From Paenibacillus sp. FSL H7-0357 (GTDB lineage: Bacteria; Bacillota; Bacilli; Paenibacillales; Paenibacillaceae), in assembly GCF_000758525.1 (NCBI RefSeq), contig NZ_CP009241.1, forward strand, positions 3,472,001 to 3,536,000: a stretch of DNA of 64,000 bases. The letters are read 5' to 3'. Below the pieces are notes generated by a model. That model saw only the letters and a list, made by a program, of their open reading frames with translations, did no database searches and was not told where the DNA came from. How positions within the stretch are numbered: the stretch's first letter is position 1; every line of letters begins with the position of its first letter. Positions 26,102 to 35,588 of the stretch are shown here, piece by piece. A program made the translations under genes and the position numbers.

Positions 26102-28270
26102 ATGACTGAACATCTCTATCACAAATATGTTAAGCACATGACACTTGAAGAAAAGATAGCCCAGCTGCTGCAGCTCGCAGCCCCCTTTTATGACGAACCG
26201 GGCGATCATTCGGAAATCACCGGACCTATGGAGGAGCTCGGTATCGGCAGCGAGACCAAACTTGCGGCTGGTTCCGTACTTGGAATAGCCGGTGCAGAGA
26301 AAATGATGGCTGTGCAGAAAGAACATCTGAAGAATAACAGACTCGGCATTCCATTGCTGTTTATGGCGGACATTGTACATGGATTCAAGACGATATTTCC
26401 GATTCCGCTGGCGATCGGCTGCTCCTGGAACCCGGAACTCGCTGAACAGAGCGCAGAAATCGCCGCGCGTGAAGCCGCAGTATCAGGACTTCATGTAACT
26501 TTTGCGCCGATGGTGGATTTGGTCCGGGATGCCCGCTGGGGCCGTGTGATGGAATCAACTGGTGAAGATCCCTATTTGAACTCTGTATTTGCCAAGGCAT
26601 TTGTACAGGGATTCCAAGGGGATGACCTGAGAAATGATGTTTCCCGTGTTGCAGCCTGCGTGAAGCATTTTGCAGCTTATGGACTGGCTGAAGGCGGACG
26701 TGATTACAATTCAGTCGACTTGTCGGAACGCCAGCTGCGCGAATACTACTTGCCGGCCTATAAAGCAGCGGTAGACGCAGGAGTCGAGATGGTGATGACT
26801 TCCTTTAATATTGTGGACGGGATTCCGGCTACCGGAAACAGCAAGCTGATGCGCAGCCTTTTGCGTGAAGAATGGGGTTTTGAGGGAATCGTCATTTCAG
26901 ACTGGGCGGCTATTAAGGAAATTATTGCCCATGGTGCTGCCGAAGACGAAAAAGAAGCCGCCTTTAAGGCAATCTGGAGTGGCGTCGACATCGATATGAT
27001 GACCACAAGTTATGTGAACCATCTGCCGGAACTGGTGGCAGAAGGCCTTGTGGATGAAGCGCTGATTGATGAAGCTGTGCTGCGGATACTGAAGCTGAAG
27101 GAAAAGCTGGGCTTGTTCGAGAATCCAATGCGTGGTGCGGATCCGGTTCTTGAACGCGAGATTGTGTTCTCCGCCGAGCATCGCCAGGTTTCCCGCAAGC
27201 TTGCCGAGAAATCCAGTGTACTGCTTAAGAACGAAGGTGTACTGCCGCTGGCGCCTGAGCAACGGGTTGCATTGATTGGTCCGTTTGCGAATAGCGGAGA
27301 TATTCTGGGCTGGTGGTCGTGGACGGGTTCTAAAGAGACGGCGGTCAAGCTTGGAGAATCCATGCGTATACTCAGCGAAAATCCGGGCAATGTGATTATT
27401 GCCGAGGGAAGCGGCATCGATTCGATCAGCGAGTCTCAGCGTAATGAGGCCTTGAAAGCAGCCGCAGATGCCGATGTAATCGTGCTTGCTGTCGGTGAAT
27501 CTTCAGAGATGAGCGGTGAAGGCGGCAGCCGCAGTAATATCAAATTGCCGCAGGCGCAGCTGGAACTGATTGAGCTGATGAAAGGGCTGGGCAAACCTTT
27601 AGCTGTAGTCCTGTTTAACGGCCGCCCGCTCGATCTGCATGGTGTGTATGATCTTGCCGATGCTGTACTTGAAGCATGGTTCCCGGGAAGTGAAGGCGGT
27701 GCTGCGCTGGCAGATCTGTTATACGGAAAGGTTAATCCATCCGGAAAGCTCAGTATGTCCGTTCCTTATTCCGTTGGCCAGATTCCGGTTTATTATAACT
27801 CCTTCAGCACCGGCCGTCCCAAACCGGAAGAAGAGACAGACAACCGATATATTTCCCAGTACCTTGATATTCCTAACGAACCGCTCCTTCCATTTGGCTT
27901 CGGTCTAAGTTATACGGATTTCACCTATGAGGGACTTACACTTTCAGCGGAGACAATGAAGGCTGATCAGCCGATTGAGGCGAAGGTGACTGTCACAAAT
28001 ACCGGGAAGATGGCTGGAACAGAAACGGTTCAACTTTATATCCGTGATGTATCGGCAGAGGTAGTCCGCCCGGTTAAAGAGCTGAAAGGCTTCAAGCAGG
28101 TCGAACTGGCTCCGGGAGAAAGCAGCGAGGTCGTCTTCCAGATTGACGAAAGTATGCTCCGCTATCACCACAGTGACTTGTCCGTAAGCAGTGACCGCGG
28201 CCAATTCAGCCTGTTCATCGGCGCTAGCAGCAAGGATGTACAGGCAGCGTCTTTCCGTTTGCTTAAATAA
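26102..28270 (+). CDS. GH3 beta-glucosidase
   Basis: 722 residues, cytoplasmic (no signal peptide). Domains: GH3 N-terminal barrel (about 10-330), GH3 C-terminal domain (about 370-590) and a fibronectin III-like domain (about 645-715). The nucleophile is Asp267 in GIVISDWAAIKE; substrate-contact sequences include VKHFAAYGLAEGGRDYN and RWGRVMESTGEDPY. It releases glucose from the non-reducing end of imported beta-glucosides. In Listeria innocua a GH3 next to a long GH94 phosphorylase prefers beta-1,2 links (sophorose), and the same pairing here suggests that specificity. Linkage cannot be read directly from the sequence. Confidence 0.88.
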   Translation: MTEHLYHKYVKHMTLEEKIAQLLQLAAPFYDEPGDHSEITGPMEELGIGSETKLAAGSVLGIAGAEKMMAVQKEHLKNNRLGIPLLFMADIVHGFKTIFPIPLAIGCSWNPELAEQSAEIAAREAAVSGLHVTFAPMVDLVRDARWGRVMESTGEDPYLNSVFAKAFVQGFQGDDLRNDVSRVAACVKHFAAYGLAEGGRDYNSVDLSERQLREYYLPAYKAAVDAGVEMVMTSFNIVDGIPATGNSKLMRSLLREEWGFEGIVISDWAAIKEIIAHGAAEDEKEAAFKAIWSGVDIDMMTTSYVNHLPELVAEGLVDEALIDEAVLRILKLKEKLGLFENPMRGADPVLEREIVFSAEHRQVSRKLAEKSSVLLKNEGVLPLAPEQRVALIGPFANSGDILGWWSWTGSKETAVKLGESMRILSENPGNVIIAEGSGIDSISESQRNEALKAAADADVIVLAVGESSEMSGEGGSRSNIKLPQAQLELIELMKGLGKPLAVVLFNGRPLDLHGVYDLADAVLEAWFPGSEGGAALADLLYGKVNPSGKLSMSVPYSVGQIPVYYNSFSTGRPKPEEETDNRYISQYLDIPNEPLLPFGFGLSYTDFTYEGLTLSAETMKADQPIEAKVTVTNTGKMAGTETVQLYIRDVSAEVVRPVKELKGFKQVELAPGESSEVVFQIDESMLRYHHSDLSVSSDRGQFSLFIGASSKDVQAASFRLLK

Positions 28271-28340
28271 TGCAAAATGTTAAACACAAATACTGACGAA
28301 TAGCGGCAATCTGCCGCAGCAGATAAGGAAGTGAGTAGAA

Positions 28341-31300
28341 ATGACAACTATAACAGGAACTGGCTCCAAGCTGTCGCTTCACGAGGATGGATTGACTTTT
28401 ACTTTCCTGGAAAGCGGCGACCTGTACCAGGCTGTCGGCGGGACGATGATGATCAATCAGCTGCTGTCTAATAGCGTAGACGGTGCGCCCGGAAATCTTT
28501 ATGCGCGTTTGCACCTGCAGGATGGCATTCAGGTCTTTCCGCTGCTAGGTGTGAAATCGAGCAGCCGTTTCCGTCAGGATGGCAAACGCCTGGTGTGGCA
28601 AGGTGAAATTACTGCGGGTCCGGATGTCCCAGGGCTATTGGCGGATATCCGTTATCAGGTGGTATTTACTTTGTCCAGCCGTGGGGTGTGGTTCTGGGAA
28701 GTGAAAGTTGAAGGCAGCAATGTGCTGCTGGATGTCATCTATAGTCAAGATGTGGGGATTGCTTCCCCCGCAGCTGTCACCAGTAATGAAGCCTATTTAT
28801 CGCAATATATTGATCATGCGGTATTTGAGGATGAGAAGTATGGATATGTGGTTTGCTCCCGGCAAAATCAGCCGCAAGGCGGCAAGTTCCCATACTTGCA
28901 GCAAGGTGCTCTCACCGGAGCTACCGGGTATTCCACTGATGGATTCCAGTTCTTCGGATTATCCTACAAGGAAACCGACAAACCGGAAGCATTGTACCAG
29001 GAACAGCTGGCCAATGAGATTTATCAATATGAATTTGCCTATACGGCGCTGAAATCCGGGAAAGTTCAACTGGATGGAGCTGCACGTTTTACTTTTTACG
29101 GACTATTCCGTGAAGACCATCCCGCAGCCATTACAGAGCTGGAATTTAATTCGGCACTGCGTCAAGCGTGGGATGAGGCTGAAGCTCTGGGAGATGTTCA
29201 GGAGACGGGTCACTGGCTGAATCAGGCCTCCTTATCTTCACGTTTTGGAGCGCCGCTGCAAACTGTAGACATGCTTGAAGAAGAGCTGAACTCATTGTTC
29301 CCGCAGAGATTTGAGGAAGAACGTGATGGCGGCCAGCTGCTGGCCTTCTTTACCGGCACCTATGAGCATATTGTGCTCAAGCGCAAGGAATTGCTGGTCG
29401 AACGTCCGCATGGGCATATTCTGATGAGCGGGGACAATGCTCATCTGGGTGCTGAGGTCATGACCACAACCTCGTATATGTATGGGATTTTCAACTCCCA
29501 GGTGGTAGTCGGTAATACGAATTTCAATAAAATGATGTCCAACCCCCGTAATGCGCTGAATGTGTACAAGACTTCAGGACAGCGTATTTATGTGGAAATG
29601 GATGGACAATACCGTATGCTTACGATGCCGTCGCTATTTGAAATCGGGTTTAACTACGTGCGCTGGTACTACAAAACTCTTTCCGACACGCTTGTGATTA
29701 CCAACTATACAACAGTTGATTCACCGGAAGTAAAGCTGCATGTACGATCTGTAAGCGGCCAAGCGTACCGTTTCCTCGTCAGCAACCAGATTACGATGAA
29801 TGTGGCCGAGTATGAGGTGCCATACCAAATGGCTCAGGATCCGAACGGAGTGATCAGCTTCCGTGGCGAGAAGTCCGGAACGAGTGCTCAGGTATATCCG
29901 GAGCTCACTTACAAGATGTTCCTGGAGGGGGCTTCTTACCGTCTGGGAGATGAAAGTCTGCTGGCAGACGGACCGGTTCAGGGCAGTGCTTCGCTTGCTG
30001 TGCTTGAACTGGAGGAGAGCGCAGAGTGGACGCTGACACTACAGGGCTTGCTGGACGGCAAGGAACGTCCGCTCTCCAGTAAACCCGTCACAGAAGAAAT
30101 CACCCGTTACCGTGAGTTTTTCTCCGGTGTCATGAATGGTTTCAAGCTGACACAGGAAAGCGGAGTCGAAGGCGGACTATTCAAAGTGAATGCGTTGGCC
30201 TGGTGGTACACTCACAATATGCTGGTCCATTACTCAGTGCCTCATGGTCTGGAGCAGTATGGCGGCGCAGCATGGGGGACGCGTGATGTGTGCCAGGGAC
30301 CGGTGGAATATTTCCTCGCCACACACAAATATGAGCAGGTGCGCGAGATTCTGCTGACCGTGTTTGCCCATCAGTATGAAGATGACGGCAGCTGGCCACA
30401 GTGGTTCATGTTCGACAAATACACATCCATTCAGCAGGAAGAAAGCCACGGCGATATTATTGTCTGGCCGCTTAAAGTGCTGGGGGATTACTTGCGGGCA
30501 ACCCTTGATTTTACTGTATTGGATGAACAGATTCCATATACACGCAAGCACAGCTTTGACTTTACGGAAACGACAGCTTCGCTGCGGGAACATGCCAACA
30601 AAGAGCTGGATTACATTAAATCTCACTTCCTGCATGATACGTTCCTGTCTTCTTACGGCGACGGGGATTGGGATGATACGCTACAGCCGGCGAACGCACA
30701 GCTGAAGCAGTATATGGTCAGCAGCTGGACAGTTGCGCTTACCTATCAGACAGTGCTCGGTTTATCCGGAGTGCTGCAGAGCAATGATGAAGTTTGGTCA
30801 AATGAGCTGAAGCAGATGGCGGAAGGGATCAAAAGTGATTTCAACCGTTACATGCTGGGAACAGAAGTGATTCCGGGCTTCCTGTATTTCGAAGATCCGC
30901 AGGATGCCAAGCCTATGCTTCATCCAGAAGATCAGGAGACCGGTATCCAATACCGGCTGCTGCCGATGACCCGCAGTATGATCGGCGAGCTGCTCACACC
31001 AGAGCAAATGGAGTCGCATTACAAGCTGATCCTGGAGCAATTCCTCTGCCCGGATGGTGTGCGGCTGATGAACCATCCGGCGCAATATGCCGGCGGAGTC
31101 AGCACGCATTTTAAACGGGCGGAGCAGGCGGCTAATTTCGGACGCGAAATCGGACTTCAATATGTGCATGCGCATATCCGGTTCGTAGAAGCTATGGCGA
31201 AGATCGGCAAGCGGGATCAGGTATGGAACGGACTGGCGGTCATTAATCCGATTGGGATCCGCGATGCCGTGCCGAACGCTGAACTGCGTCAGAGCAATGC

Positions 31301-31730
31301 CTACTTCAGCAGCTCGGACGGGAAATTTGCTAACCGTTATGAAGCGCAGGAGCGGTTCAATGAGCTGCGGAATGGTTCGGTAGCCGTTAAAGGCGGCTGG
31401 AGAATTTATTCCAGCGGTCCCGGAATCTACATGAATCAGCTGATCTCCAACGTGCTCGGTATCCGTGAGGACGGCGGTGATCTCATCATTGATCCTGTAC
31501 TGCCGGATGAACTGGATGGAACCCGCTTTAACTTCGAATATGGCGGTTCACCGGTATCATTCATCTACCATTGTGCAGAAGGCAATCTCCGCTCTGTAAC
31601 CGTGGGCGGCAAGGAGGTTCAGGCCGAACGGCTTGCCAACCCTTATCGTCTTGGAGGATTGCGGATCAAACAGGCAGACTTTGAAAATCTGCGCACAGCA
31701 GATGGTACTGTAGTCGATATTTATATGTAA
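28341..31730 (+). CDS. GH94 phosphorylase, probable 1,2-beta-oligoglucan phosphorylase
   Basis: 1129 residues, cytoplasmic. It would reversibly phosphorolyse beta-glucan oligosaccharides to alpha-glucose 1-phosphate. The GH94 catalytic barrel covers roughly 600-1010, with the catalytic Asp region YGDGDWDDTLQPAN (about 773-786) and WPLKVLGDYLRAT and FKRAEQAANFGREIG around it. The length is decisive: cellobiose and chitobiose phosphorylases are about 800 residues and cellodextrin phosphorylases just under 1000, whereas 1,2-beta-oligoglucan phosphorylases are about 1100. The ABC importer, LacI and GH3 partners match the Listeria innocua sophorooligosaccharide cluster. It is the last gene of the operon. 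Specificity is inferred. Confidence 0.8.
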   Translation: MTTITGTGSKLSLHEDGLTFTFLESGDLYQAVGGTMMINQLLSNSVDGAPGNLYARLHLQDGIQVFPLLGVKSSSRFRQDGKRLVWQGEITAGPDVPGLLADIRYQVVFTLSSRGVWFWEVKVEGSNVLLDVIYSQDVGIASPAAVTSNEAYLSQYIDHAVFEDEKYGYVVCSRQNQPQGGKFPYLQQGALTGATGYSTDGFQFFGLSYKETDKPEALYQEQLANEIYQYEFAYTALKSGKVQLDGAARFTFYGLFREDHPAAITELEFNSALRQAWDEAEALGDVQETGHWLNQASLSSRFGAPLQTVDMLEEELNSLFPQRFEEERDGGQLLAFFTGTYEHIVLKRKELLVERPHGHILMSGDNAHLGAEVMTTTSYMYGIFNSQVVVGNTNFNKMMSNPRNALNVYKTSGQRIYVEMDGQYRMLTMPSLFEIGFNYVRWYYKTLSDTLVITNYTTVDSPEVKLHVRSVSGQAYRFLVSNQITMNVAEYEVPYQMAQDPNGVISFRGEKSGTSAQVYPELTYKMFLEGASYRLGDESLLADGPVQGSASLAVLELEESAEWTLTLQGLLDGKERPLSSKPVTEEITRYREFFSGVMNGFKLTQESGVEGGLFKVNALAWWYTHNMLVHYSVPHGLEQYGGAAWGTRDVCQGPVEYFLATHKYEQVREILLTVFAHQYEDDGSWPQWFMFDKYTSIQQEESHGDIIVWPLKVLGDYLRATLDFTVLDEQIPYTRKHSFDFTETTASLREHANKELDYIKSHFLHDTFLSSYGDGDWDDTLQPANAQLKQYMVSSWTVALTYQTVLGLSGVLQSNDEVWSNELKQMAEGIKSDFNRYMLGTEVIPGFLYFEDPQDAKPMLHPEDQETGIQYRLLPMTRSMIGELLTPEQMESHYKLILEQFLCPDGVRLMNHPAQYAGGVSTHFKRAEQAANFGREIGLQYVHAHIRFVEAMAKIGKRDQVWNGLAVINPIGIRDAVPNAELRQSNAYFSSSDGKFANRYEAQERFNELRNGSVAVKGGWRIYSSGPGIYMNQLISNVLGIREDGGDLIIDPVLPDELDGTRFNFEYGGSPVSFIYHCAEGNLRSVTVGGKEVQAERLANPYRLGGLRIKQADFENLRTADGTVVDIYM

Positions 31731-31738
31731 CAACAAGA

Positions 31739-31765
31739 AGAGGCCGCTGCTGAAGCGGCCTCTTT
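31739..31765. terminator. Terminator between the GH94 gene and trpS
   Basis: GAGGCCGCTGC and GCGGCCTC pair with a short loop and TTT follows. It lies between convergent genes. Confidence 0.65.
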
Positions 31766-31830
31766 GCTATTCACAATTATTCAGCTGTTAAGTCATCAAT
31801 TCCAGAACCTTCGTTGAAAGCATCTCGAGT

Positions 31831-32820
31831 TCATTTGAAATAATCAAGGCTCATCGCCTCGCGGACTTCGTTCATCGTTTCCTGGGCCAGAGACCGGGTA
31901 TGGCGGGTGCCGGCCATTAGAATGTCATCGACAAGCTTCGGTCTGGCCGCATAGTAGGCCCGGCGTTCCCGCATCGGTGCCAGAAGCATTTCCAGCGCGG
32001 AGGTGATCCGTTCTTTGCAGGCCGAACATCCGATGGTCCCGCGTTCGCAGCCTTCGCGGATTTCAGCGGCGTCTTGCGGAAGAAAGGCCCGGTGATAAGC
32101 ATAAATTGGACAGATATCCGGATGCCCGGGATCATTTTTATGAACGCGGGCAGGATCTGTCACTGCTCTTTTTATTTTGTGGGCAAGGTCTTCCGTTGAA
32201 GCATCGAGCGTTATGGCGTTGCCGAGGCTTTTGCTCATTTTCGCGTTGCCGTCTGTGCCAATCAGCCGGGGTGTTTCACTGATCAACGCCTGAGGTTCCA
32301 CAAATATAGGCTTATACAGCTCGTTAAACCGGCGCACAATTTTACGGGTCAGCTCCAGATGCGGCAGCTGATCCTCACCAACGGGAATGATGGTGGCTTT
32401 GCAAAAGGCAATATCGGCCGCTTGGCTTACCGGATAACCGAGGAAACCATAATACATTTCATCCAGACTGCTGTTTTTCGATTCTGCTTTTACTGTTGGA
32501 TTGTGCCGCAGGTTATTCACCGTAACAAACATAGAGAAGAAGATCGTCAGCTCGGCGATTTCCGGAATCATGGACTGTACATAAAGGGTTGTCTTGCCGG
32601 GGTCAATGCCTGCAGACAAATAATCGAGCATAATCTCGCGGATATGGCTGCGGATCAATTCGGGTCTATCGAAATGGGTTGTCAGTGCTTGAACATCTGC
32701 CAGAAACACATAGGATTCATATTGATCTTGTAAAATAACCCGGTTCTGCAGGCTGCCGGCGTAATGGCCAAGGTGAAGTTTGCCGGTAACCCGATCTCCT
32801 GTGAGTACACGTTCTTTCAT
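31831..32820 (-). CDS. trpS: Tryptophanyl-tRNA synthetase
   Basis: Charges tRNA-Trp with tryptophan. 329 residues, the usual length of class I TrpRS. Signature motifs: GKLHLGHYAGSL (HIGH-type), PVGEDQLPHLEL, and NAKMSKSLGN (KMSKS). It starts at ATG 32820 with AGGAGG 10 bases upstream. The leader is a T-box riboswitch with a UGG specifier, so transcription responds to uncharged tRNA-Trp, and a small ORF with three tandem Trp codons overlaps the gene start. No trp biosynthesis genes adjoin. Confidence 0.95.
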   Translation of the reverse strand: MKERVLTGDRVTGKLHLGHYAGSLQNRVILQDQYESYVFLADVQALTTHFDRPELIRSHIREIMLDYLSAGIDPGKTTLYVQSMIPEIAELTIFFSMFVTVNNLRHNPTVKAESKNSSLDEMYYGFLGYPVSQAADIAFCKATIIPVGEDQLPHLELTRKIVRRFNELYKPIFVEPQALISETPRLIGTDGNAKMSKSLGNAITLDASTEDLAHKIKRAVTDPARVHKNDPGHPDICPIYAYHRAFLPQDAAEIREGCERGTIGCSACKERITSALEMLLAPMRERRAYYAARPKLVDDILMAGTRHTRSLAQETMNEVREAMSLDYFK

Positions 32821-32890
32821 CGTTAAAAAACCTCCTGGTATAATGTTGTTGTGTAAATATTATAAATCGCCACCACCAGCCATCCTCCAT
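32717..32890 (-). CDS. Candidate Trp-rich leader peptide overlapping trpS
   Basis: On the minus strand, between the T-box terminator and trpS, AAGGGGG (32899-32905) is followed 8 bases later by ATG and the peptide MEDGWWWRFIIF. The three Trp codons TGG TGG TGG lie at 32870-32878. The frame then passes through the trpS binding site (read as Arg-Arg) and ends about 100 bases inside trpS, in another frame. This suggests translational control: with ample Trp-tRNA, ribosomes run over the trpS start; when starved they stall at WWW and leave it free. It is a hypothesis, and a chance TGG repeat is possible. A second ATG at 32896 is in frame. Confidence 0.4.
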   Translation of the reverse strand: MEDGWWWRFIIFTQQHYTRRFFNDERTCTHRRSGYRQTSPWPLRRQPAEPGYFTRSI

Positions 32891-32913
32891 GGCCATCACC
32901 CCCTTATCAATAC

Positions 32914-33227
32914 AAAAAAACTCCGTCCCATAAGGACGAAGTTGTCGTTGTACCACCTTAAATGACCGTCTTGCTGCATGAATTGCAAGCGTTCCAGTCT
33001 TCGCTATACGGTGCGGAGATCGCTGAATACATGATCTCGAGACCGCTCCCTTGATAACGGCGGGGTGCCCGGCATTTCCCTACAACATCGTAGCCGACGG
33101 TTCGGGAAAGCAACTCCAAAGTCCATTCGATCATATGCCGGACACCGGTTCGCAGCTACCACCGGCTCTCTGCAAGTCCGCTCACATATGTCTACTTACT
33201 CTTCTTCTGCGTTATTGATGATATATA
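32914..33227 (-). ncRNA. T-box riboswitch (tRNA-Trp) of trpS
   Basis: The T-box sequence AAGGTGGTACAACG lies at 32946-32959 (minus strand). Stem I shows GCAGAGAGCCGG, then GTGGTAGCTGCGAACCGG, and a specifier loop GAATGGAC with the Trp codon TGG at 33123-33125. The terminator hairpin ACTTCGTCC/GGGACGGAGT followed by seven T residues lies at 32914-32945, and the T-box pairs alternatively as antiterminator. Uncharged tRNA-Trp should allow read-through into trpS. T-box control of trpS is known in Bacillus. Confidence 0.92.
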
Positions 33228-33233
33228 TGTATA

Positions 33234-33262
33234 TTATTACCTGATCCCTGGAGATCGGTCAA
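33234..33262 (-). promoter_or_regulatory. Promoter of the trpS T-box transcript
   Basis: On the minus strand TTGACC (33257-33262) and TAATAA (33234-33239) are separated by 17 bases, just upstream of T-box stem I. Confidence 0.7.
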
Positions 33263-33382
33263 TGCTTTATTAGATTGGGGCAGGAAAAAGTATCAATTGT
33301 GATAAGTTATTTATAGACAATAAATGAAGAGGGATGCAATTATATAAATATTCAGCTTCAAAACAATCGGAGTGGTGAAAAG

Positions 33383-33985
33383 ATGAATTTGGATGCCGTT
33401 TTTACACAGATGCCTATTCTTAGTTCGGATAAAATGGTGTTGAAGAAGATCGGAACGAATAATCTGGATGAGGTATTCGAGATTTACAGCAATGATCATG
33501 TATTTGAATACTGCGGCATTATTCCCAAACATAATAAAGAAACCGTGAAAAACATGATCGGACATTTTGAGCGGGATTTTCTGAAGCGGTCAAGGGTTAA
33601 ATGGGGGATATTCAGCTGTAATGATAATGACAAATTGCTTGGTATTATCGAGGCATTTGATTTTAATCAGAAAGTAAATATGGTATCGGTCGGCTATTTT
33701 TTGGAGCAAGGCCATTGGGGGAAAGGCATTGCTTCAGAAGCGTTATCCCTATTGATAAGTTATTTGTTTAATGATGCGGATATCAATAGGATTCAAGCTG
33801 AAGTAATGCCCCCCAATAGGGCTTCCAAAAAGGTGCTGCTGAAAAACGGCTTCATGAAAGAAGGGACTTTGAGACAAGCCAGTGTATGGTCAGGCAAAGG
33901 AATCGTCGATCTTGAAGTGTACAGCATCCTGAAAGATGACTACATTAAATGGTATATGGGATCAGAAGTTCCAGATCCACAATAG
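33383..33985 (+). CDS. GNAT N-acetyltransferase (RimJ/RimL type)
   Basis: 200 residues. The acetyl-CoA motif is VGYFLEQGHWGKGIASEALS, followed by ADINRIQAEVMPPNRASKKVL and KNGFMKEGTL, as in Acetyltransf_3 proteins that modify ribosomal proteins or small molecules. Substrate unknown. Good binding site GGAGTGGTG before the ATG. It is convergent with the anti-sigma gene, 13 bases apart. Confidence 0.85.
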   Translation: MNLDAVFTQMPILSSDKMVLKKIGTNNLDEVFEIYSNDHVFEYCGIIPKHNKETVKNMIGHFERDFLKRSRVKWGIFSCNDNDKLLGIIEAFDFNQKVNMVSVGYFLEQGHWGKGIASEALSLLISYLFNDADINRIQAEVMPPNRASKKVLLKNGFMKEGTLRQASVWSGKGIVDLEVYSILKDDYIKWYMGSEVPDPQ

Positions 33986-33998
33986 AATGGAAGCAAAC

Positions 33999-35588
33999 TC
34001 AAGGTTTTTTCACTTCGATTTTTGGCAGATCAAAGCTCCAGTTCACATCGGTGAATTTTTTATCCGTTATGACCCGGCGGAGCGTCAGCTCCTCGGGCAG
34101 TTCAGTCATGCCTTTGGCTATAAGATAGGCTTCATTTGCATGATTGCCCGTCTCGCCGAATATGACTTTCTCATCCATAGTGTAACCACCTCTAAAAATA
34201 ACTTTGTATTCTTTTCCTTGACCATCGAGGGCGACCCACTTGTCATTGGCAAATCTGTTGGTGAATTCGCCGCTGACCGACATCCAGCCGGATATTCCCG
34301 GTTCATCCTTGATTTCCTTGATCTCCATCTTGTTCACCTTCAGCACATCACCTTGAGCACTAAATACTGCGGGTTTCTCATTAAGCTCATGAGGATGGAA
34401 CGTCACTGAATCGTTAGACTTGACGGGACTATTGTAACCATCCAGGATGAACCGTACTTGCCGGCTGTCATATGGAAGGCTCTTGAAATAGTAGGTCCAG
34501 TGCAGCTTGCCGGCTTGTTCTGTTGGTCTGACAGTGTAGCCGAAGGAAGTGTCGATAATACCTCCGGAGATGTAACTGTTGATTCTTGAAAGTTCTTCAC
34601 CTTTCTCATCCACAAAATGGAACATGACCCCGAAATCGTGGCTAAAATTAGTTAAATTGGCAGAAATAAGGCTGGCTGCCTCTCCAGTAAGCGAGGTGTT
34701 GAATTTCAGTGTGACACCTGCAGGTGTATGCATCACTTGATCCATCTCCAGCTTCATCCCATCCGGAGTAGTATAGACATGGTCCTTCAAATCTGTGGTT
34801 ACTGTTAATGCCTGCGCTGCGGTCATATCCGCTTCATAGCTGAAGCTCCAGTCCCCGGCTATCACCTTGTTTGTCTCCAGTTCATGAATATTACCTTGAA
34901 TAACTACGGTGCTTCCGGGTGCTTCATCGGGGAATACGTAAGTCAGCAGAAGGGAGGCCTGATCCGGGTTTCCATAAGTATTCTTGTCCATGCTCATGAC
35001 CGATTTAAGTTCTCCGATACTTTCGCCTGCTTCATTCCGGATTTCCAGCTGGCTGGCATTAAATCTGGACATTGCGTCTTCCGAGGCAAGTCCGTTTTCA
35101 TCCATGATAGTGATGTTGAGCACCAAACGGGTAGGATCAGCCACTACGTCCTGCAGGACTAAGGTATAGCCTTTATCGCTTTTCTCTATGTCAGGCTGCT
35201 GCACCACACCGAGTATTTTGGCGTCCAGCAGACCAAGCTCTGCCCACTGGTTGGCAAGGAGGAACGGTTTCTGTGGAGGGGTGGATAACGTCTCTGAGAC
35301 TGTACCTGATCTGCCAATGAAAAACAGTAATGAAGCAATTCCTATCACTGCAGCAACAGAGCTGCCCCACTTTAAACCTCTTTTTAGGGTGCGGCCCGTT
35401 TGCATTCCGGATATCTCGGATAATTTTTGCCCGGAGGCGGGCTGTATCTCTGTATTGCGAACTTGTTCCATAACGCGCTCTGTGAAATCATCAGCTAGAT
35501 TAGAGCTTGTATACAATTGTGAATCCGTCAGTAGATCGTTATCAGTGCCGGACAAGTCATTGTGATTGGTGTAAGCCCATTTTTTCAT
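33999..35588 (-). CDS. DUF4179/DUF5643 anti-sigma factor
   Basis: 529 residues. A cytoplasmic N terminus (about 1-72) contains a short helical region, a membrane segment lies at about 76-93 (AAVIGIASLLFFIG), and a long extracellular part has the DUF4179 region followed by a DUF5643-like domain (LEMDQVMHTPAGVTLKF). These proteins pair with ECF sigma factors. The start ATG 35588 has GGGAGGG upstream and overlaps the sigma gene by about 31 bases. Confidence 0.82.
   Translation of the reverse strand: MKKWAYTNHNDLSGTDNDLLTDSQLYTSSNLADDFTERVMEQVRNTEIQPASGQKLSEISGMQTGRTLKRGLKWGSSVAAVIGIASLLFFIGRSGTVSETLSTPPQKPFLLANQWAELGLLDAKILGVVQQPDIEKSDKGYTLVLQDVVADPTRLVLNITIMDENGLASEDAMSRFNASQLEIRNEAGESIGELKSVMSMDKNTYGNPDQASLLLTYVFPDEAPGSTVVIQGNIHELETNKVIAGDWSFSYEADMTAAQALTVTTDLKDHVYTTPDGMKLEMDQVMHTPAGVTLKFNTSLTGEAASLISANLTNFSHDFGVMFHFVDEKGEELSRINSYISGGIIDTSFGYTVRPTEQAGKLHWTYYFKSLPYDSRQVRFILDGYNSPVKSNDSVTFHPHELNEKPAVFSAQGDVLKVNKMEIKEIKDEPGISGWMSVSGEFTNRFANDKWVALDGQGKEYKVIFRGGYTMDEKVIFGETGNHANEAYLIAKGMTELPEELTLRRVITDKKFTDVNWSFDLPKIEVKKP

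Noticed and set aside
32897..32956. Longer form of the Trp leader frame starting inside the T-box
   Set aside because: The extra residues would be encoded by the T-box and terminator stem; only the start after AAGGGGG downstream of the terminator is plausible.
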